From JAKVCB01 sp965243695 (lineage in GTDB: Bacteria; Planctomycetota; Planctomycetia; Pirellulales; Lacipirellulaceae), in contig CBDEWC010000014.1 of the NCBI GenBank assembly GCA_965243695.1, forward strand, positions 620,001 through 684,000: a DNA stretch of 64,000 nucleotides, read 5' to 3'. The notes below the pieces were generated by a model. That model was not told the DNA's origin and ran no database searches. It saw only the letters and a list, made by a program, of their open reading frames with translations. This document shows, piece by piece, positions 26,644-37,151 of the stretch. The number at the start of each line of letters is the position of its first letter. Positions within the stretch are counted from its first letter, which is position 1. The position numbers were made by a program, and so were the translations under genes.

Positions 26644-28788
26644 ATGACATTCGTGACTCCCGCACTCTTGGCCGGTGCCTTGCTCGTCGGTTTGCCGATC
26701 GTGTTGCACTTGGCGATGCGCCGCCGGCCACAAAGACTGATCTTCCCGGCACTCCGTTTTGTGCAGAATCGTCGTGCGGCAAATCAAACACGGTTGCGCC
26801 TACGGCACCTGTTGCTGTTGCTGTTGCGTTGCGGGATCATTGTGCTGTTAGCCCTCGCACTAGCGCGACCAACGATCCAGGGTTCGGGTCGATTGGGTGG
26901 CCAGGATGCACCCATTGCCGCGGCTGTTGTGATCAATAATTCTCCGCGGATGGAGTACCGGCAAAAGAATCGCACCCGACTGCAGCAAGCCCAGGAAATT
27001 GTCGACTGGCTGCTGGCTGAGTTGCCGGTCGATACCCCGGTTGCAGTCGTTGCTCCTGGTGATCGCTACCAGGGATTTTCTGCCGATCGCGGCGCAGCCC
27101 AACTCAAGACGGCGCGCCTAACCACCAGCGCAGTCACGGTGCCGCTCGATCGAGCGATTGCCGATGCACTGGATTTGCTGGAACAAAAAAAGGAAGACTA
27201 CCGCGGGGAAGTCTTCGTGGTGACCGATATGGCTCAAGTCGACTGGAAACCCAAGGCACTCGATGCATTTGCACAGCAATTGGAACGACTTCCGGAGGTC
27301 TCTGTCTATATCATTGACGTCGGGGCCGAGGAGCCAACCAATGTTGGTATTGGACAACTGCAATTGAGCGACGACTTCCTCACCGAAGGAACGTCTCTTG
27401 ACATCGAGGCTCGACTCGTGCCGACACTACCTCTGGCAGCCACATCGGCTCAATCTCCCCGGCGTGTCGCTCTCTACCTGGAGAACCACGCGAAACAAGA
27501 AGATCAAAAACGAGGCGAAAAACTTGTTGAACTTGCGGGCAGTGCTGATCAGGCGGTTCGTTTTTCCCTGGACGAACTCCCATTGGGAACGCATCAAGGC
27601 TATGTCCGCATTGACGGCAACGATCCGCTTGCCATTGACAACGTGCGATATTTTACGGTCGAGGTTCGGGCCCCACGCAAAGTTCTTATTGCCGCAGAAG
27701 ATCCGGAAAGTGCTGTTTTTCTCCGCGAAGCGCTGGCGCCGCAAGACCTTCCGCTTCGATTTGAATGCGATGTTCAACCCGTGGAAGATCTTGAAGAGTT
27801 TCCCTTGGAAAACTACGAGGCTATTTGTTTGCTTGACCCGACGGAATTAAATTCTGGCGTCTGGGAATCTCTGGCCGACTTTGTTCAGCAGGGGGGAGGC
27901 TTGGGCCTGTTCCTAGGGCGCAACACGCGGCGCGATCGACTGGCCGAATTGGTACCTCCACAACTTCTTGCCGGGTCGCTCCGTTGGACTTCGCGGAATG
28001 AAACGTTTCTTCGGCCAGTGTCGTTCGATCACCCACTTTTAAGTCCCCTGGCCGATTACACCCAATCCATCCCCTGGTCGCTGTTTCCCGTGTTCAAGTA
28101 CTGGGAGTTTGACAAGCTTGCCGACGATGCACACGTCATTTGTAGCTTTGCCAATGGTGACCCCGCCGTGGTTGAGCGCAAGGTTGGCAAAGGTCGAGTA
28201 CTCACCATGACCACCCCTATTTCCGACGTGGCCTATCGTGACCCCTGGAACCTCTTGCCCACCGGCCCCGACCCTTGGCCTTTTATTGTCTTGATAGGGG
28301 GAATGGTCGATTATTTGAGTGGAGTCCACGACGACTTGCTCAACTATCAGGCTGGGCAAAATGTAGTGATGCACCTGTCAGAACCTCAGTCGGCCCATAA
28401 TTGTGTCCTGCGTTTGCCAACGGGAGAGTCCCTGCGACAGTCATTGGCCCTGACGTCGAATGATGCCTTGATCACGACCACCTCCGAACTGGGTAACTAC
28501 CGGTTGCAGGCAGGAGGCAAGCAGGCCGTGCTTGACCGTGGGTTCAGTGTGAATGCGGCTAGCGAAATTAGTGAAATCCATCGCATTCCCTTTGCAGAAA
28601 TCGAGCAAGCATTGGGCAAAGATCGTGTCCAATTTGCTCAAACGACGGATGAAATTGAGATCAGGGTAGGCCTTGGTCGCTTGGGGCGGGAGTTGTTTCC
28701 GTGGCTTATCGGCGCTGTTGTCCTCGTCCTCGGAACTGAGCACTTGCTCGCCAACCGGTTTTATCGAAGTGATTTCAGCCAGAATTAA
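26644..28788 (+). CDS. BatA-like membrane protein with degenerate vWA domain
   Basis: A 714-residue protein starting with the BatA N-terminal double-transmembrane domain: FVTPALLAGALLVGLPIVLHL, a short RLIFPALRFVQ loop, then a leucine-rich span ending ALALARP. A vWA-like domain follows, but its MIDAS motif reads NNSPRM where DxSxS is expected, so metal binding is doubtful. The second half contains a glutamine-amidotransferase-like segment (ADFVQQGGGLGLFLGRN). A final membrane span lies at LFPWLIGAVVLVLG. It belongs to the moxR operon, probably as a membrane scaffold for the vWA proteins. Confidence 0.88.
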   Translation: MTFVTPALLAGALLVGLPIVLHLAMRRRPQRLIFPALRFVQNRRAANQTRLRLRHLLLLLLRCGIIVLLALALARPTIQGSGRLGGQDAPIAAAVVINNSPRMEYRQKNRTRLQQAQEIVDWLLAELPVDTPVAVVAPGDRYQGFSADRGAAQLKTARLTTSAVTVPLDRAIADALDLLEQKKEDYRGEVFVVTDMAQVDWKPKALDAFAQQLERLPEVSVYIIDVGAEEPTNVGIGQLQLSDDFLTEGTSLDIEARLVPTLPLAATSAQSPRRVALYLENHAKQEDQKRGEKLVELAGSADQAVRFSLDELPLGTHQGYVRIDGNDPLAIDNVRYFTVEVRAPRKVLIAAEDPESAVFLREALAPQDLPLRFECDVQPVEDLEEFPLENYEAICLLDPTELNSGVWESLADFVQQGGGLGLFLGRNTRRDRLAELVPPQLLAGSLRWTSRNETFLRPVSFDHPLLSPLADYTQSIPWSLFPVFKYWEFDKLADDAHVICSFANGDPAVVERKVGKGRVLTMTTPISDVAYRDPWNLLPTGPDPWPFIVLIGGMVDYLSGVHDDLLNYQAGQNVVMHLSEPQSAHNCVLRLPTGESLRQSLALTSNDALITTTSELGNYRLQAGGKQAVLDRGFSVNAASEISEIHRIPFAEIEQALGKDRVQFAQTTDEIEIRVGLGRLGRELFPWLIGAVVLVLGTEHLLANRFYRSDFSQN

Positions 28789-28829
28789 GAGACTTTCATT
28801 CCCTCACACACCGGCGCTGCAATGCTCTG

Positions 28830-31177
28830 GTGGAGATCGCTGTGTCCCTAACGGGCATGTCGGCTGTTGAACAGCAGATTCGCAATATGCAAAACCTCTC
28901 TATCCATCCCATCGTCAACCCGTGGCTGGTCATGCTGGCTGTGGTTGTGTTGATAGGCATGGTCTTCATCCAACCCCGGCACGTACGTTTAAAGCCGACG
29001 CAAACCACAACGCTTGTCGTGTTACGATTGCTGGTGGTGTTGATGACCCTGTTGGTCATGTTGCGCCCCACTTGGATTTACAGCGAACTCCGCCCTCAGA
29101 AGTCGTCGTTGGTGGTACTGGTCGATGATTCCGCAGCATGCAGGTGGCCGATTCGATTGCCGGCGCTTCTCGTTACCTGGCGGCAAAAACGCTCCTGAAC
29201 GATGCCACTCCCGATTTGACAAAGCTCGCTAAAAAAATCGATTTCAAGGCTTACACGTTTTCCGAAACCACCCGCCCGGCAGATATGACTGACGAAGGGT
29301 TGCGGCTGCCTGCCGCTCCGAATGGAATGCAGACAGCCATTGGTTCAGCTCTGGAAGACGTGCTTCAACGGGAAGCCTCTTCTCGAGTGCTTGGGGTCCT
29401 CCTCTTGAGCGACGGTGCCCACCGCGCCTTACCACCTCGGGATCTCGCCCCCCAGTTGGCAGCCAGACGGTTGGCAGCCGAGGGGATTCCACTCTATACG
29501 TTTGCTTTCGGTAAGTCGGGAGGAAGCGGTCGAGCTGATCTGCGGGTCGAGGATCTTGTCGTAAGCGACACGATCTTTGCCTTGGCACCAACGGTGGTTC
29601 GCGCCAATGTGGTGGCCCGGGGCTTTGCCAATCAGTTTGTGCGAGCACAATTGCTTTGGGAAAACGATACAGGGGACATGGAAGTGGTGGATACCAAGCA
29701 GCTCTCTGTGGGCCTGGCCGGTGAACCAATACCGGTCGAGCTGCAGTATGTTCCGCCTGTACCCGGAGAACATAAAATCACCGTCCGCGTCGATCCCCAA
29801 GAAGGAGAATTGGTCACCTCCAACAATCAGGTGGGGACTTTTGTCTCTGTTCGCGAAGGTGGGATCAATGTGTTGTATCTGGTGGGAGCCACACGGATTG
29901 GTGGAGCGCCGGGCTTGGAGCAGCGGTTTGTGCGGGCCGCAATTGCCGAGTCGCCAGATATTGTGCTCGAGCGCAGGTTCTTCAATTACCGCCAGCCAGA
30001 ACAAGATATTCGGGAAGCACTAATTCCGGGAAAACTCGATGTCATTGTGCTGGATGATGTTGATCAACTTGCCCTGAATCAGGAAAGCTGGCAGGCGATT
30101 ACTGATCTGGTTGAACGTGGCACAGGACTTATGGTGCTGGGTGGGTTTCACAGCTTTGGTCCCGGCGGATACCGTGGTTTGCCATTGGCTGACGTCTTGC
30201 CTATTGAAATCGGATTTGCCGAGCGGCAAAATTTTAATGAGCCGCTCCGCCAGGATGTCCATGTGGCCTCTCCTGCGAAAATACGACCTACGAATCCATT
30301 GGGGCAGCGGCACCCCGTCATGCAACTTGCCACTCCTTCCGAGGGGACAACCTCGAATGAGGAGGCCTGGAACGAGCTGCCACCTCTGGACGGCCTGAAT
30401 CTGTTTGATCGCCGACGGCTCAAACCCAATGCTCTGGTCCTTGCCGAAAGTGACGATGAAAACCAGTATCCCCTCCTGATAGCAGGGCAACCTGGCGCAG
30501 GACGCAGTCTCGCGTTTGCAGGCGATTCGACCTGGCGGTGGCCAATGCACGGTTTTGGAGCTGAGCACCGCCGCTTTTGGCGCCAATGTATTTTGTGGCT
30601 TGCCAAGAAGGATCGCCCGACAGGTAGTAATGCCTGGGTACGGCTGGCGACCAGGCGGGTCAATCGCGGCGGCCGACTCGACCTGGTCTGCGGTGCAAAT
30701 GACCGGCAGTTTATGCCTGTTAGTACGGCCAGGATGGACGTCGAAGTCGAAACCCCTGACGGAGGCCGCCTCCCACTGAAAACCAGAAAAAAAGGATCAA
30801 GCTGGTCGGCTTCGTTCCGCGAAACACTCGAGCCGGGTGACTACGTCGTGCACGTCGCAGCGCAGGAGGGTGACGTCCAACTTGGCACAGCGGAAGCCCG
30901 TTTCTTGGTGCCTCAACAGGACTTGGAACTCGATCGGCCTGCCAGTGATCCGGAGTTGTTGGCGCAACTTTCCCAACGAACTTCTGAAACAGGTGGTGCA
31001 CCACTGGCGCCGGAACAGCTGCCCGCCTTACTGGCCGATCTTGCCAGTCAGCCACCGGTGGTCAAGAAAGAAGTGCTGGCCAAAATCACCTACTGGGACA
31101 CTTGGCCTTTTTTGCTGTTGTTTGTTGCACTACTGACCGTCGAATGGTATCTCCGCAAACGGTGGGGACTGGTCTAA
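28830..31177 (+). CDS. Membrane vWA / amidotransferase-like protein, frameshifted at the MIDAS motif
   Basis: Fourth gene of the moxR operon. The 5' part (GTG 28830 or ATG 28857) encodes two membrane spans and runs into LVVLVDDSA before the frame fails. The rest is open in another frame from 29138 (MQVADSIAGASRYLAA) to 31177. Adding one C in the short C-run near 29131-29132 rebuilds VVLVDDSRSMQVADS, an intact DxSxS MIDAS motif, so one base appears to be missing. The downstream part holds the remaining vWA domain, a glutamine amidotransferase-like domain (GTGLMVLGGFHSFGPGGY) and a C-terminal span (WPFLLLFVALLTVEWYL). It is either a sequencing or assembly error or a recent mutation; no other decay is visible. 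Confidence 0.85.
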
Positions 31178-31363
31178 GTTCACGCTGTTCAACCCCCATT
31201 TTTCAACCCGGACTTGGGGACCGGGCCAGCCGGCGAGAACCACCAGGTTGGCAAGAACTTGCATCATACCCGCCTGTATTTCCTTATCTGCCGTCGTGGC
31301 AGTTTCTGAACATCCTCACCAGTTAGCTCCCAACGGTGGTGTTCCCCATGTTAGCATGGATTT

Positions 31364-32836
31364 ATGGCCCTTCATCAACTGCGCCAATACTTTGAGTCGT
31401 CTCCAGCGATCCGCCTGTTTCGCTCCGCTCAGGCTCCGTTTGTTGTCGACTTCCTGGTTCAACAATTCAAAGCGGATGGTCGCATAGCGATTCCATATGC
31501 CGACCTTCATTCCGCCTTGCTTGCGTATCAGGAGAAGATGCACGAAACCGACCCTAATGTGATGCGAGATAAGGCGTCCACCTATCTCGTGAACTGGTGT
31601 CGGGGAGAAACCCGCTGGCTACACCGTACCCTTGTCGCAACGCAGATCGAACCTGTCTACCAGCTCACACGGCATGCCGAGGAAGTGATCCAGTTCCTTG
31701 ACCAGGCTTTGCAGCAAGATCGTGGTTTCATCGGTACCGAGTCACGATTACGCCTGGTCATCGAAACACTCAATGATTTGGTCGTTGGTACAACGGACGA
31801 TCCCCAAGCCAGGCTGGCACATCTGCGGGGCGAACAAAAGCGGCTGCAAGACGAGATCGATTCAATCTTGGCCAATCAGTCGGTGGGCCGTTACCAGCCA
31901 GCGAAAATCCGCGAGCAGTTTTCCGCGGCGGTCTCCTTGTTGAAGCAGTTGCAGGGAGATTTCCGTGCGGTCGAAGAGAAATTCAAAGAAATTGCCCGGC
32001 AAGTGCAGCAACGTAAAACCACCGGCGTCCACAAGCGGGGTGAAATTCTTGGATTTGCCCTCGACGCCGAAGACATTCTCAAGAAAGAAGACCAGGGAGT
32101 CAGTTTTTACGAGTTCGTTCGCTTTATTCTCTCTCCCAACGAACAGACAAAACTTCGCCAGGTAATTCAAGCTTTGGGGCAGATTGGCGAATTGTCCGAC
32201 CAGACCGAAGGATTGCAGGTGGTACGGAGGATGGTGCCGCTGCTCCTGGCGGAAGCTGAGCAGGTGATGCGCACCAATCAGCGACTTTCTACAACCCTGC
32301 GACGCCTGCTTGACGTGCGCACGACCCCAGAGCGGCAACGGGTGTCCGAACTGTTACAAAACATTCGGAGTCTGGCGGTATCGCTTTCCGCCAACCCTCC
32401 CAAAGAGGAAGTTTTTTTGGAATTAGAAACACGCGCCCATCTGAATACGCCTTGGTCACGTACGTTCTGGAGCCCGCCAGTGGAATTTGCTCAGGTCGAA
32501 CTGAACGAGCATGTCATGGACGACGACAGGCGGCTTGAAGCGTTTCGTATGTTGGCCGAAATGCAGCGACTCGACTGGCGGCAAATGCGCAATCATGTCA
32601 GTGAGCTTGTCCACCAGCAGGGACCAGCGACGTTAGCAGACCTCCTGGAAATTTACCCACCGCTGGGAGCAATTGAGGTGTTGGGTTACTTGCAGATTGC
32701 AAACGATGACGGTCACCAAATTGAGCACGAAGCAGTGGAGAAACTTGTCCTCCCACCCAGCCAGGCTGGACAGCCGCCAGTGACCCTGACCATTCCGCGT
32801 GTCACATTTCATGTCAGAGAGGAGTCGTTGACATGA
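31364..32836 (+). CDS. jetA: Wadjet component JetA (DUF3375, MksF/kleisin-like)
   Basis: A 490-residue DUF3375 protein, the kleisin-like subunit of Wadjet/MksBEF SMC complexes. The family pattern is clear: HQLRQYFESSPAIRLFRSAQ at the N-terminus, RDKASTYLVNWCRGETRWL, then GFIGTESRLRLVIETLNDLV, and a coiled-coil around residues 145-215. JetA bridges the two heads of the JetC dimer. The jetB start overlaps its stop by 4 bp (ATGA). It follows the moxR operon after 186 bp. Known: full Wadjet cuts circular plasmids by loop extrusion with nuclease JetD; jetD is not found here. Confidence 0.92.
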   Translation: MALHQLRQYFESSPAIRLFRSAQAPFVVDFLVQQFKADGRIAIPYADLHSALLAYQEKMHETDPNVMRDKASTYLVNWCRGETRWLHRTLVATQIEPVYQLTRHAEEVIQFLDQALQQDRGFIGTESRLRLVIETLNDLVVGTTDDPQARLAHLRGEQKRLQDEIDSILANQSVGRYQPAKIREQFSAAVSLLKQLQGDFRAVEEKFKEIARQVQQRKTTGVHKRGEILGFALDAEDILKKEDQGVSFYEFVRFILSPNEQTKLRQVIQALGQIGELSDQTEGLQVVRRMVPLLLAEAEQVMRTNQRLSTTLRRLLDVRTTPERQRVSELLQNIRSLAVSLSANPPKEEVFLELETRAHLNTPWSRTFWSPPVEFAQVELNEHVMDDDRRLEAFRMLAEMQRLDWRQMRNHVSELVHQQGPATLADLLEIYPPLGAIEVLGYLQIANDDGHQIEHEAVEKLVLPPSQAGQPPVTLTIPRVTFHVREESLT

Positions 32837-33462
32837 CAGCTTATCGTGACGCATCCCCAGAGACGCATCCCTGGAGTCTGGCTGCGGTTCGCCTGCTTCA
32901 AGGCGTCGTGTATGCCGAAGAGGAAAAAGTGTGGAATCTGGTGTTGGGATCGAAGTCACCGCTGGAGTCCTATTTTAGCCACCTCGGGCTCCTGTTGATC
33001 GTGGATGAGTCGGAAGGATTTGCGTTCTTGCGACAGTTTGAGGACGACGAGTATCCCGCGGGGCAGGCTGCGTTGCCAAAGCTCTTTCGCCGGGTACCGA
33101 TGAACTATGGTGTGACATTGCTTTGCGTATTGCTTCGTGACCTGCTCCGCCAATTTGAAGAAGAAGAAGTCGATAACGAGCGATGCCTCGTGGAAACCAC
33201 AAAAATTCTGGCGGACTGGAAAAATTTTTTCCCCATCGATCAGGATGAAGTCCAGAAACAAAAAGAACTGCGGAGCGCACTCCGCAAACTGGAAGATTTA
33301 AAGCTTGTCCGTAAGTTTGGCGATGAGCCTGAAACCTGGGAAGTACGACGGATTCTTAAAGCTCGCCTGCCAGCCGCAGAACTTGAAACTTTAAAGCTGA
33401 AACTTTTGGCCGCTACACAGGACAACCTGACCAATTCGCCCTCCCAAAATTATGACAGATGA
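32833..33462 (+). CDS. jetB: Wadjet component JetB (DUF4194, MksE-like)
   Basis: A 209-residue DUF4194 winged-helix protein that associates with the JetA kleisin, as MukE/MksE do in related complexes. The recognisable segment is FRRVPMNYGVTLLCVLLRDL followed by the acidic FEEEEVDNERCLVETTKI and a winged-helix end with RKFGDEPETWEVRRILKARL. It overlaps jetA by 4 bp and jetC by 11 bp, so translation of the three is probably coupled. The length is normal for the family. Confidence 0.9.
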   Translation: MTAYRDASPETHPWSLAAVRLLQGVVYAEEEKVWNLVLGSKSPLESYFSHLGLLLIVDESEGFAFLRQFEDDEYPAGQAALPKLFRRVPMNYGVTLLCVLLRDLLRQFEEEEVDNERCLVETTKILADWKNFFPIDQDEVQKQKELRSALRKLEDLKLVRKFGDEPETWEVRRILKARLPAAELETLKLKLLAATQDNLTNSPSQNYDR

Positions 33463-36400
33463 CCTTTACCTGGATGAACCCCTCAACCGCAGTGGCTTCC
33501 GGCTACACAAGCTGGAGGTCAAGAACTGGGGTACGTTTGACAGTACCTCCGGTCAGGTTTACACGGTGCGACCGAACGGAAAAACGGCGCTCTTAATTGG
33601 CCAAAATGGCACTGGGAAATCGACGTTAGTCGATGCCCTGCTCACCTTGCTCGTCAAGCCGGTAACCCGCAATTACAACGTGGCTGCTGGTGCCACCAAG
33701 CAAGAGCGCAACGAGCGAAGTTACGTGAAGGGTGCTTTCGATCGCCGCAGTCGTGCTCAGGACCATCGGGCGGATATCCAGTATATGAGGTCGGATAATT
33801 CCCACTATTCCGTACTGTTGGCCTGTTTTCGTGATGAGGTCACCAACGACGCGTTCACGATTGCCCAAGTGCTTTCTCTCAACACGACCGGAGCTGTCGA
33901 TAAAGTCTACTGCTTTGGCCTTGGGGAGAAATCGATCACAGCAGACTGTGCGGGCTTGGTGCGCAACGGGAAGATTCCTCAGCAACTCCAACAACGAGGA
34001 TTTCGCACCACGGCCCGCTACAAGGAATACGCCCAGTGGTTTCGTGACGCAACGCATGTCAAACCGAAGGCAATGGACATGTTTAATCAGACAATTGCCG
34101 TCAAGGACATCCAAAGCCTTACGAAATTTATACGCCAACACATGCTCGAAGCGCAGCCCTGGAATGAAAAGGTTGAGTCCTTGCTGAACCACTTCGCGCA
34201 GTTGAGTCAGGCTCATCAAAGCCTGGTACGGGTCCGCCGGCAATTCCAGCTGTTGGAACCGATCGCCACGTTGGGCAGCGATTACCAAACACATGCCAGC
34301 GAACTTGCCCTCAATCAGCAGATGCTTGATGCAGCCGAAGCTTATTTTCGTGCCCAGGTGGTGGACCTGTTTGTGCCGCAATGTGGTGCCTGGCAGGAGG
34401 ATTTTCGGCAGATCCAGGCAGACAAGCAAACTCTCGGAGATCAAATCACCTCGGCCAGAGAAGAAGTTCGCCGGCTCACCAATGAAATGGAACTGGCTGG
34501 AGGTGAGCGGTTGCGTCAGATTCCACTACTCATCGAGAAATATCAGGCCATTATCGACCGGCGGCGCGCGGCCAGCCAGCGTTATCACGAAGCAATCGGC
34601 ATGGCTGGACTTTCCGTGCCGACGGTCGATCGGAAAGCGTTCTTAGAGGTGCATGCCGAGTTGCCAGGCCGGCTCGAAAAAATCGAACAGGAAATTGCTT
34701 CGACTGAGCAGCAACGCGATCAACGTGTCATCCAGCGGGGTCACGCGATGACCGATGCGCACGACGAGCAACGTGAACTCGAAGCATTGCAAAGCAGGCA
34801 AGGCAACCTTCCTGAACCGCTCGCCGAGTTGCGGCGAAGTCTGTGTGAGCAGTTGCAGTTGTCCGAAAAGGAACTCCCGTTTGTGGCGGAGTTGATCGCA
34901 GTCAAACCGGAGCAGCGCCAGTGGGAGGCTTCTCTGGAGATGGTGCTGCGCAGCTTTGCGCTCAGCCTGCTCGTTCCCCACCAGCATTATCGCCGCGTCA
35001 GCCAGTACATTGAGCAAACACGACTTGTTGATGAGCGGGGGCATGGCAGTCGACTTGTTTACTTACGGGTGGGCCAGCGCGTTCCAAAACCGTCGACGCT
35101 GGCCAGCCCGGAAGATTCGCTGATCGGCAAGCTCGAGTTTCGAACGGAGCATTCGTTTCTACTCTGGGTGCAGTCGGAGTTGCAGCGGAGGTTTGACTAC
35201 CGGTGTTGTGACACACTCCAGGAGTTTCAGGCTGCCGATGGACTGGCCCTGACGCGGCAACGCCATGTGAAGATCCGCAACGTGCGTCATGAAAAGGACG
35301 ATCGGCAGCAAGCAGCAGATCCTCGGCGTTTCGTGTTGGGGTGGAACAATCAGGACAAACGTCGCCATCTCAGCGAAGGAATCGAGTGCTTGGAGAAAAA
35401 AGTGCAGGACCTCACTGCTACAATTCGCGATTTGGCCAGGAAGTTAGCTGAATTGCGCACCCAGCAGGCTGCCTTAATTGAAGTACTACGATATCCCAGT
35501 TTCGACGACATCGACCAAGCTTCCGACGCTCAGCAGGTCAAACTGCTTTTGCAAGAGAAGAAGCAACTCGAGTCTGAAAACGACACGGTTCGCTTGTTGA
35601 AAAAACATCTGAAAGAGGCCCGCTCCCAGGAAAAAAAACGGGAACTCCAGCGTGAACAGGCTATCAAACAGGAAGGAAAGCTGGAAAGTCAAATCGAACA
35701 GTCAGAACAACTCATTGCCATTGCCCAACGAAAACTTGCGGAATGGGAAACAGATGGAAGTTTGACACGGCACGCTGCGCACTTTGCAGAACTCCAGGCA
35801 TTTCTGGAAGACCATCCTCTGACGGCTGAGAATCTGCTTGAGCGAGAGCAAGCCTTTGTGAAGTCGCGTCGACGGGAGGTCGATCAGCTTCGCAAGTCGT
35901 TGGATCCCAAGGGACGTGAATTGTTGGCATCGATGAACCGGTTTCTCCGAGAATTTCAGGAAGAACGCCATGACCTGGCGGCTGATATTGCGTACCTCGA
36001 CAGCTTTCTCGGGCTCTTGCAGTCGATTCGGGAAGACGATCTTCCGCGCCATGAACGGCGGTTTAAGGATCGACTCAATGAAAAGGTGGTTCAGGAAATC
36101 GGGATTCTTAACGGGGCACTCAACGCCGAACAGACCGAGATCGAGAGCAAAATCGATTCCCTGAATCAGTCTCTCCGACAGCTCGAATATCGCCCAGGTA
36201 CCCATATGAAACTTGAGGCAAAAATCGTGCGAGATCGCGAGATTACCGATTTTCGACAAACGCTCAGAAATTGCCTCGAGGGAAAATTTGGCGGCCCCTT
36301 GTCAGAAGATGAAGCAAGGTATGTTGAAATCCAAAAACTCGTTTCGCGCCTCCGCGAGGAAGAACATTGGCGGAACAAAGTGACCGATGTGCGGCGCTGG

Positions 36401-36874
36401 TTCGATTTTGCTGCCCGTGAAATCGATGGTGAAACTGGTGATGAACGCAGCTATTACGAAGATAGTACGGGGCAATCGGGAGGTGAAAAGGCAAAGCTGG
36501 CATTTACCATCCTTGTCGCCGCGATTGCCTATCAGTACGACCTGGATCCTGATCAAGCTGTGAACAATCACTTTCACTTTGTGGTGGTTGATGAAATGTT
36601 TTCCAAGGTGGATGATCAATATGCCGAGTACGCCTTGGAATTGTTCCAAAAGTTTAACCTGCAATTGCTGATTGTGGCCCCGCTCGATGCCAAGGCCCGC
36701 GTGACAGAGTCGTACGTTGGATGTTACCTCCACGTGGTCAAGGATCCTGTCACGAGCCAGTCGGAGATCTTCAGCATCACTGCCGAGGAGTTTGAGCAGG
36801 CGGTTGTTGCGATCGCATCTTCGGCCCCCCATGCCGCTTTGCCCCAACCCTACCTGCCCAACAAACCGCGCTGA
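33452..36874 (+). CDS. jetC: Wadjet component JetC (SMC-like ATPase, MukB/MksB-like)
   Basis: A 1140-residue SMC-like motor ATPase. The N-terminal head has LIGQNGTGKSTLVDALLTLL (Walker A Lys56). Long coiled-coil arms lie at roughly residues 320-460 and 640-960, with a hinge-like globular part between them. The C-terminal head has the ABC signature STGQSGGEKAKLAF and Walker B FVVVDEMFSKVDD. ATP hydrolysis by the dimer extrudes DNA loops. It ends the cluster; the next gene, after about 280 bp, is on the other strand and unrelated. No DUF3322/DUF2220 JetD nuclease follows. The system may therefore work like MksBEF condensin, or borrow a nuclease encoded elsewhere. Confidence 0.92.
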   Translation: MTDDLYLDEPLNRSGFRLHKLEVKNWGTFDSTSGQVYTVRPNGKTALLIGQNGTGKSTLVDALLTLLVKPVTRNYNVAAGATKQERNERSYVKGAFDRRSRAQDHRADIQYMRSDNSHYSVLLACFRDEVTNDAFTIAQVLSLNTTGAVDKVYCFGLGEKSITADCAGLVRNGKIPQQLQQRGFRTTARYKEYAQWFRDATHVKPKAMDMFNQTIAVKDIQSLTKFIRQHMLEAQPWNEKVESLLNHFAQLSQAHQSLVRVRRQFQLLEPIATLGSDYQTHASELALNQQMLDAAEAYFRAQVVDLFVPQCGAWQEDFRQIQADKQTLGDQITSAREEVRRLTNEMELAGGERLRQIPLLIEKYQAIIDRRRAASQRYHEAIGMAGLSVPTVDRKAFLEVHAELPGRLEKIEQEIASTEQQRDQRVIQRGHAMTDAHDEQRELEALQSRQGNLPEPLAELRRSLCEQLQLSEKELPFVAELIAVKPEQRQWEASLEMVLRSFALSLLVPHQHYRRVSQYIEQTRLVDERGHGSRLVYLRVGQRVPKPSTLASPEDSLIGKLEFRTEHSFLLWVQSELQRRFDYRCCDTLQEFQAADGLALTRQRHVKIRNVRHEKDDRQQAADPRRFVLGWNNQDKRRHLSEGIECLEKKVQDLTATIRDLARKLAELRTQQAALIEVLRYPSFDDIDQASDAQQVKLLLQEKKQLESENDTVRLLKKHLKEARSQEKKRELQREQAIKQEGKLESQIEQSEQLIAIAQRKLAEWETDGSLTRHAAHFAELQAFLEDHPLTAENLLEREQAFVKSRRREVDQLRKSLDPKGRELLASMNRFLREFQEERHDLAADIAYLDSFLGLLQSIREDDLPRHERRFKDRLNEKVVQEIGILNGALNAEQTEIESKIDSLNQSLRQLEYRPGTHMKLEAKIVRDREITDFRQTLRNCLEGKFGGPLSEDEARYVEIQKLVSRLREEEHWRNKVTDVRRWFDFAAREIDGETGDERSYYEDSTGQSGGEKAKLAFTILVAAIAYQYDLDPDQAVNNHFHFVVVDEMFSKVDDQYAEYALELFQKFNLQLLIVAPLDAKARVTESYVGCYLHVVKDPVTSQSEIFSITAEEFEQAVVAIASSAPHAALPQPYLPNKPR

Positions 36875-37151
36875 CCGGCGGCTCTATTTCCATTTTTCTT
36901 CAACGAAATAGGGTGTTGCGTGAATGTCGAACTTTCAGAATCGGTAGTACACTAGCGCCGTGGATCGCCGGTCATTGCAATTGCAGTTCCCGAAGAGAAT
37001 TCGGAGGCAAGCCACCCAGGCTGTCTCTGATGTTGACTGGGCGGGATGCGGTTCCGTTGTGGCCAAGCCACTTTTCGATTTGTGCTGGCAGCCAGGGGTT
37101 GGCAAAAACAGCGCAGCCGGTTTCGCGTGCAAGAGCTGTTAGATGGATTGT

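Noticed and set aside
36875..37151. Remnant of jetD after jetC
   Set aside because: The open frames in this gap show no Toprim or DUF2220-like motif.
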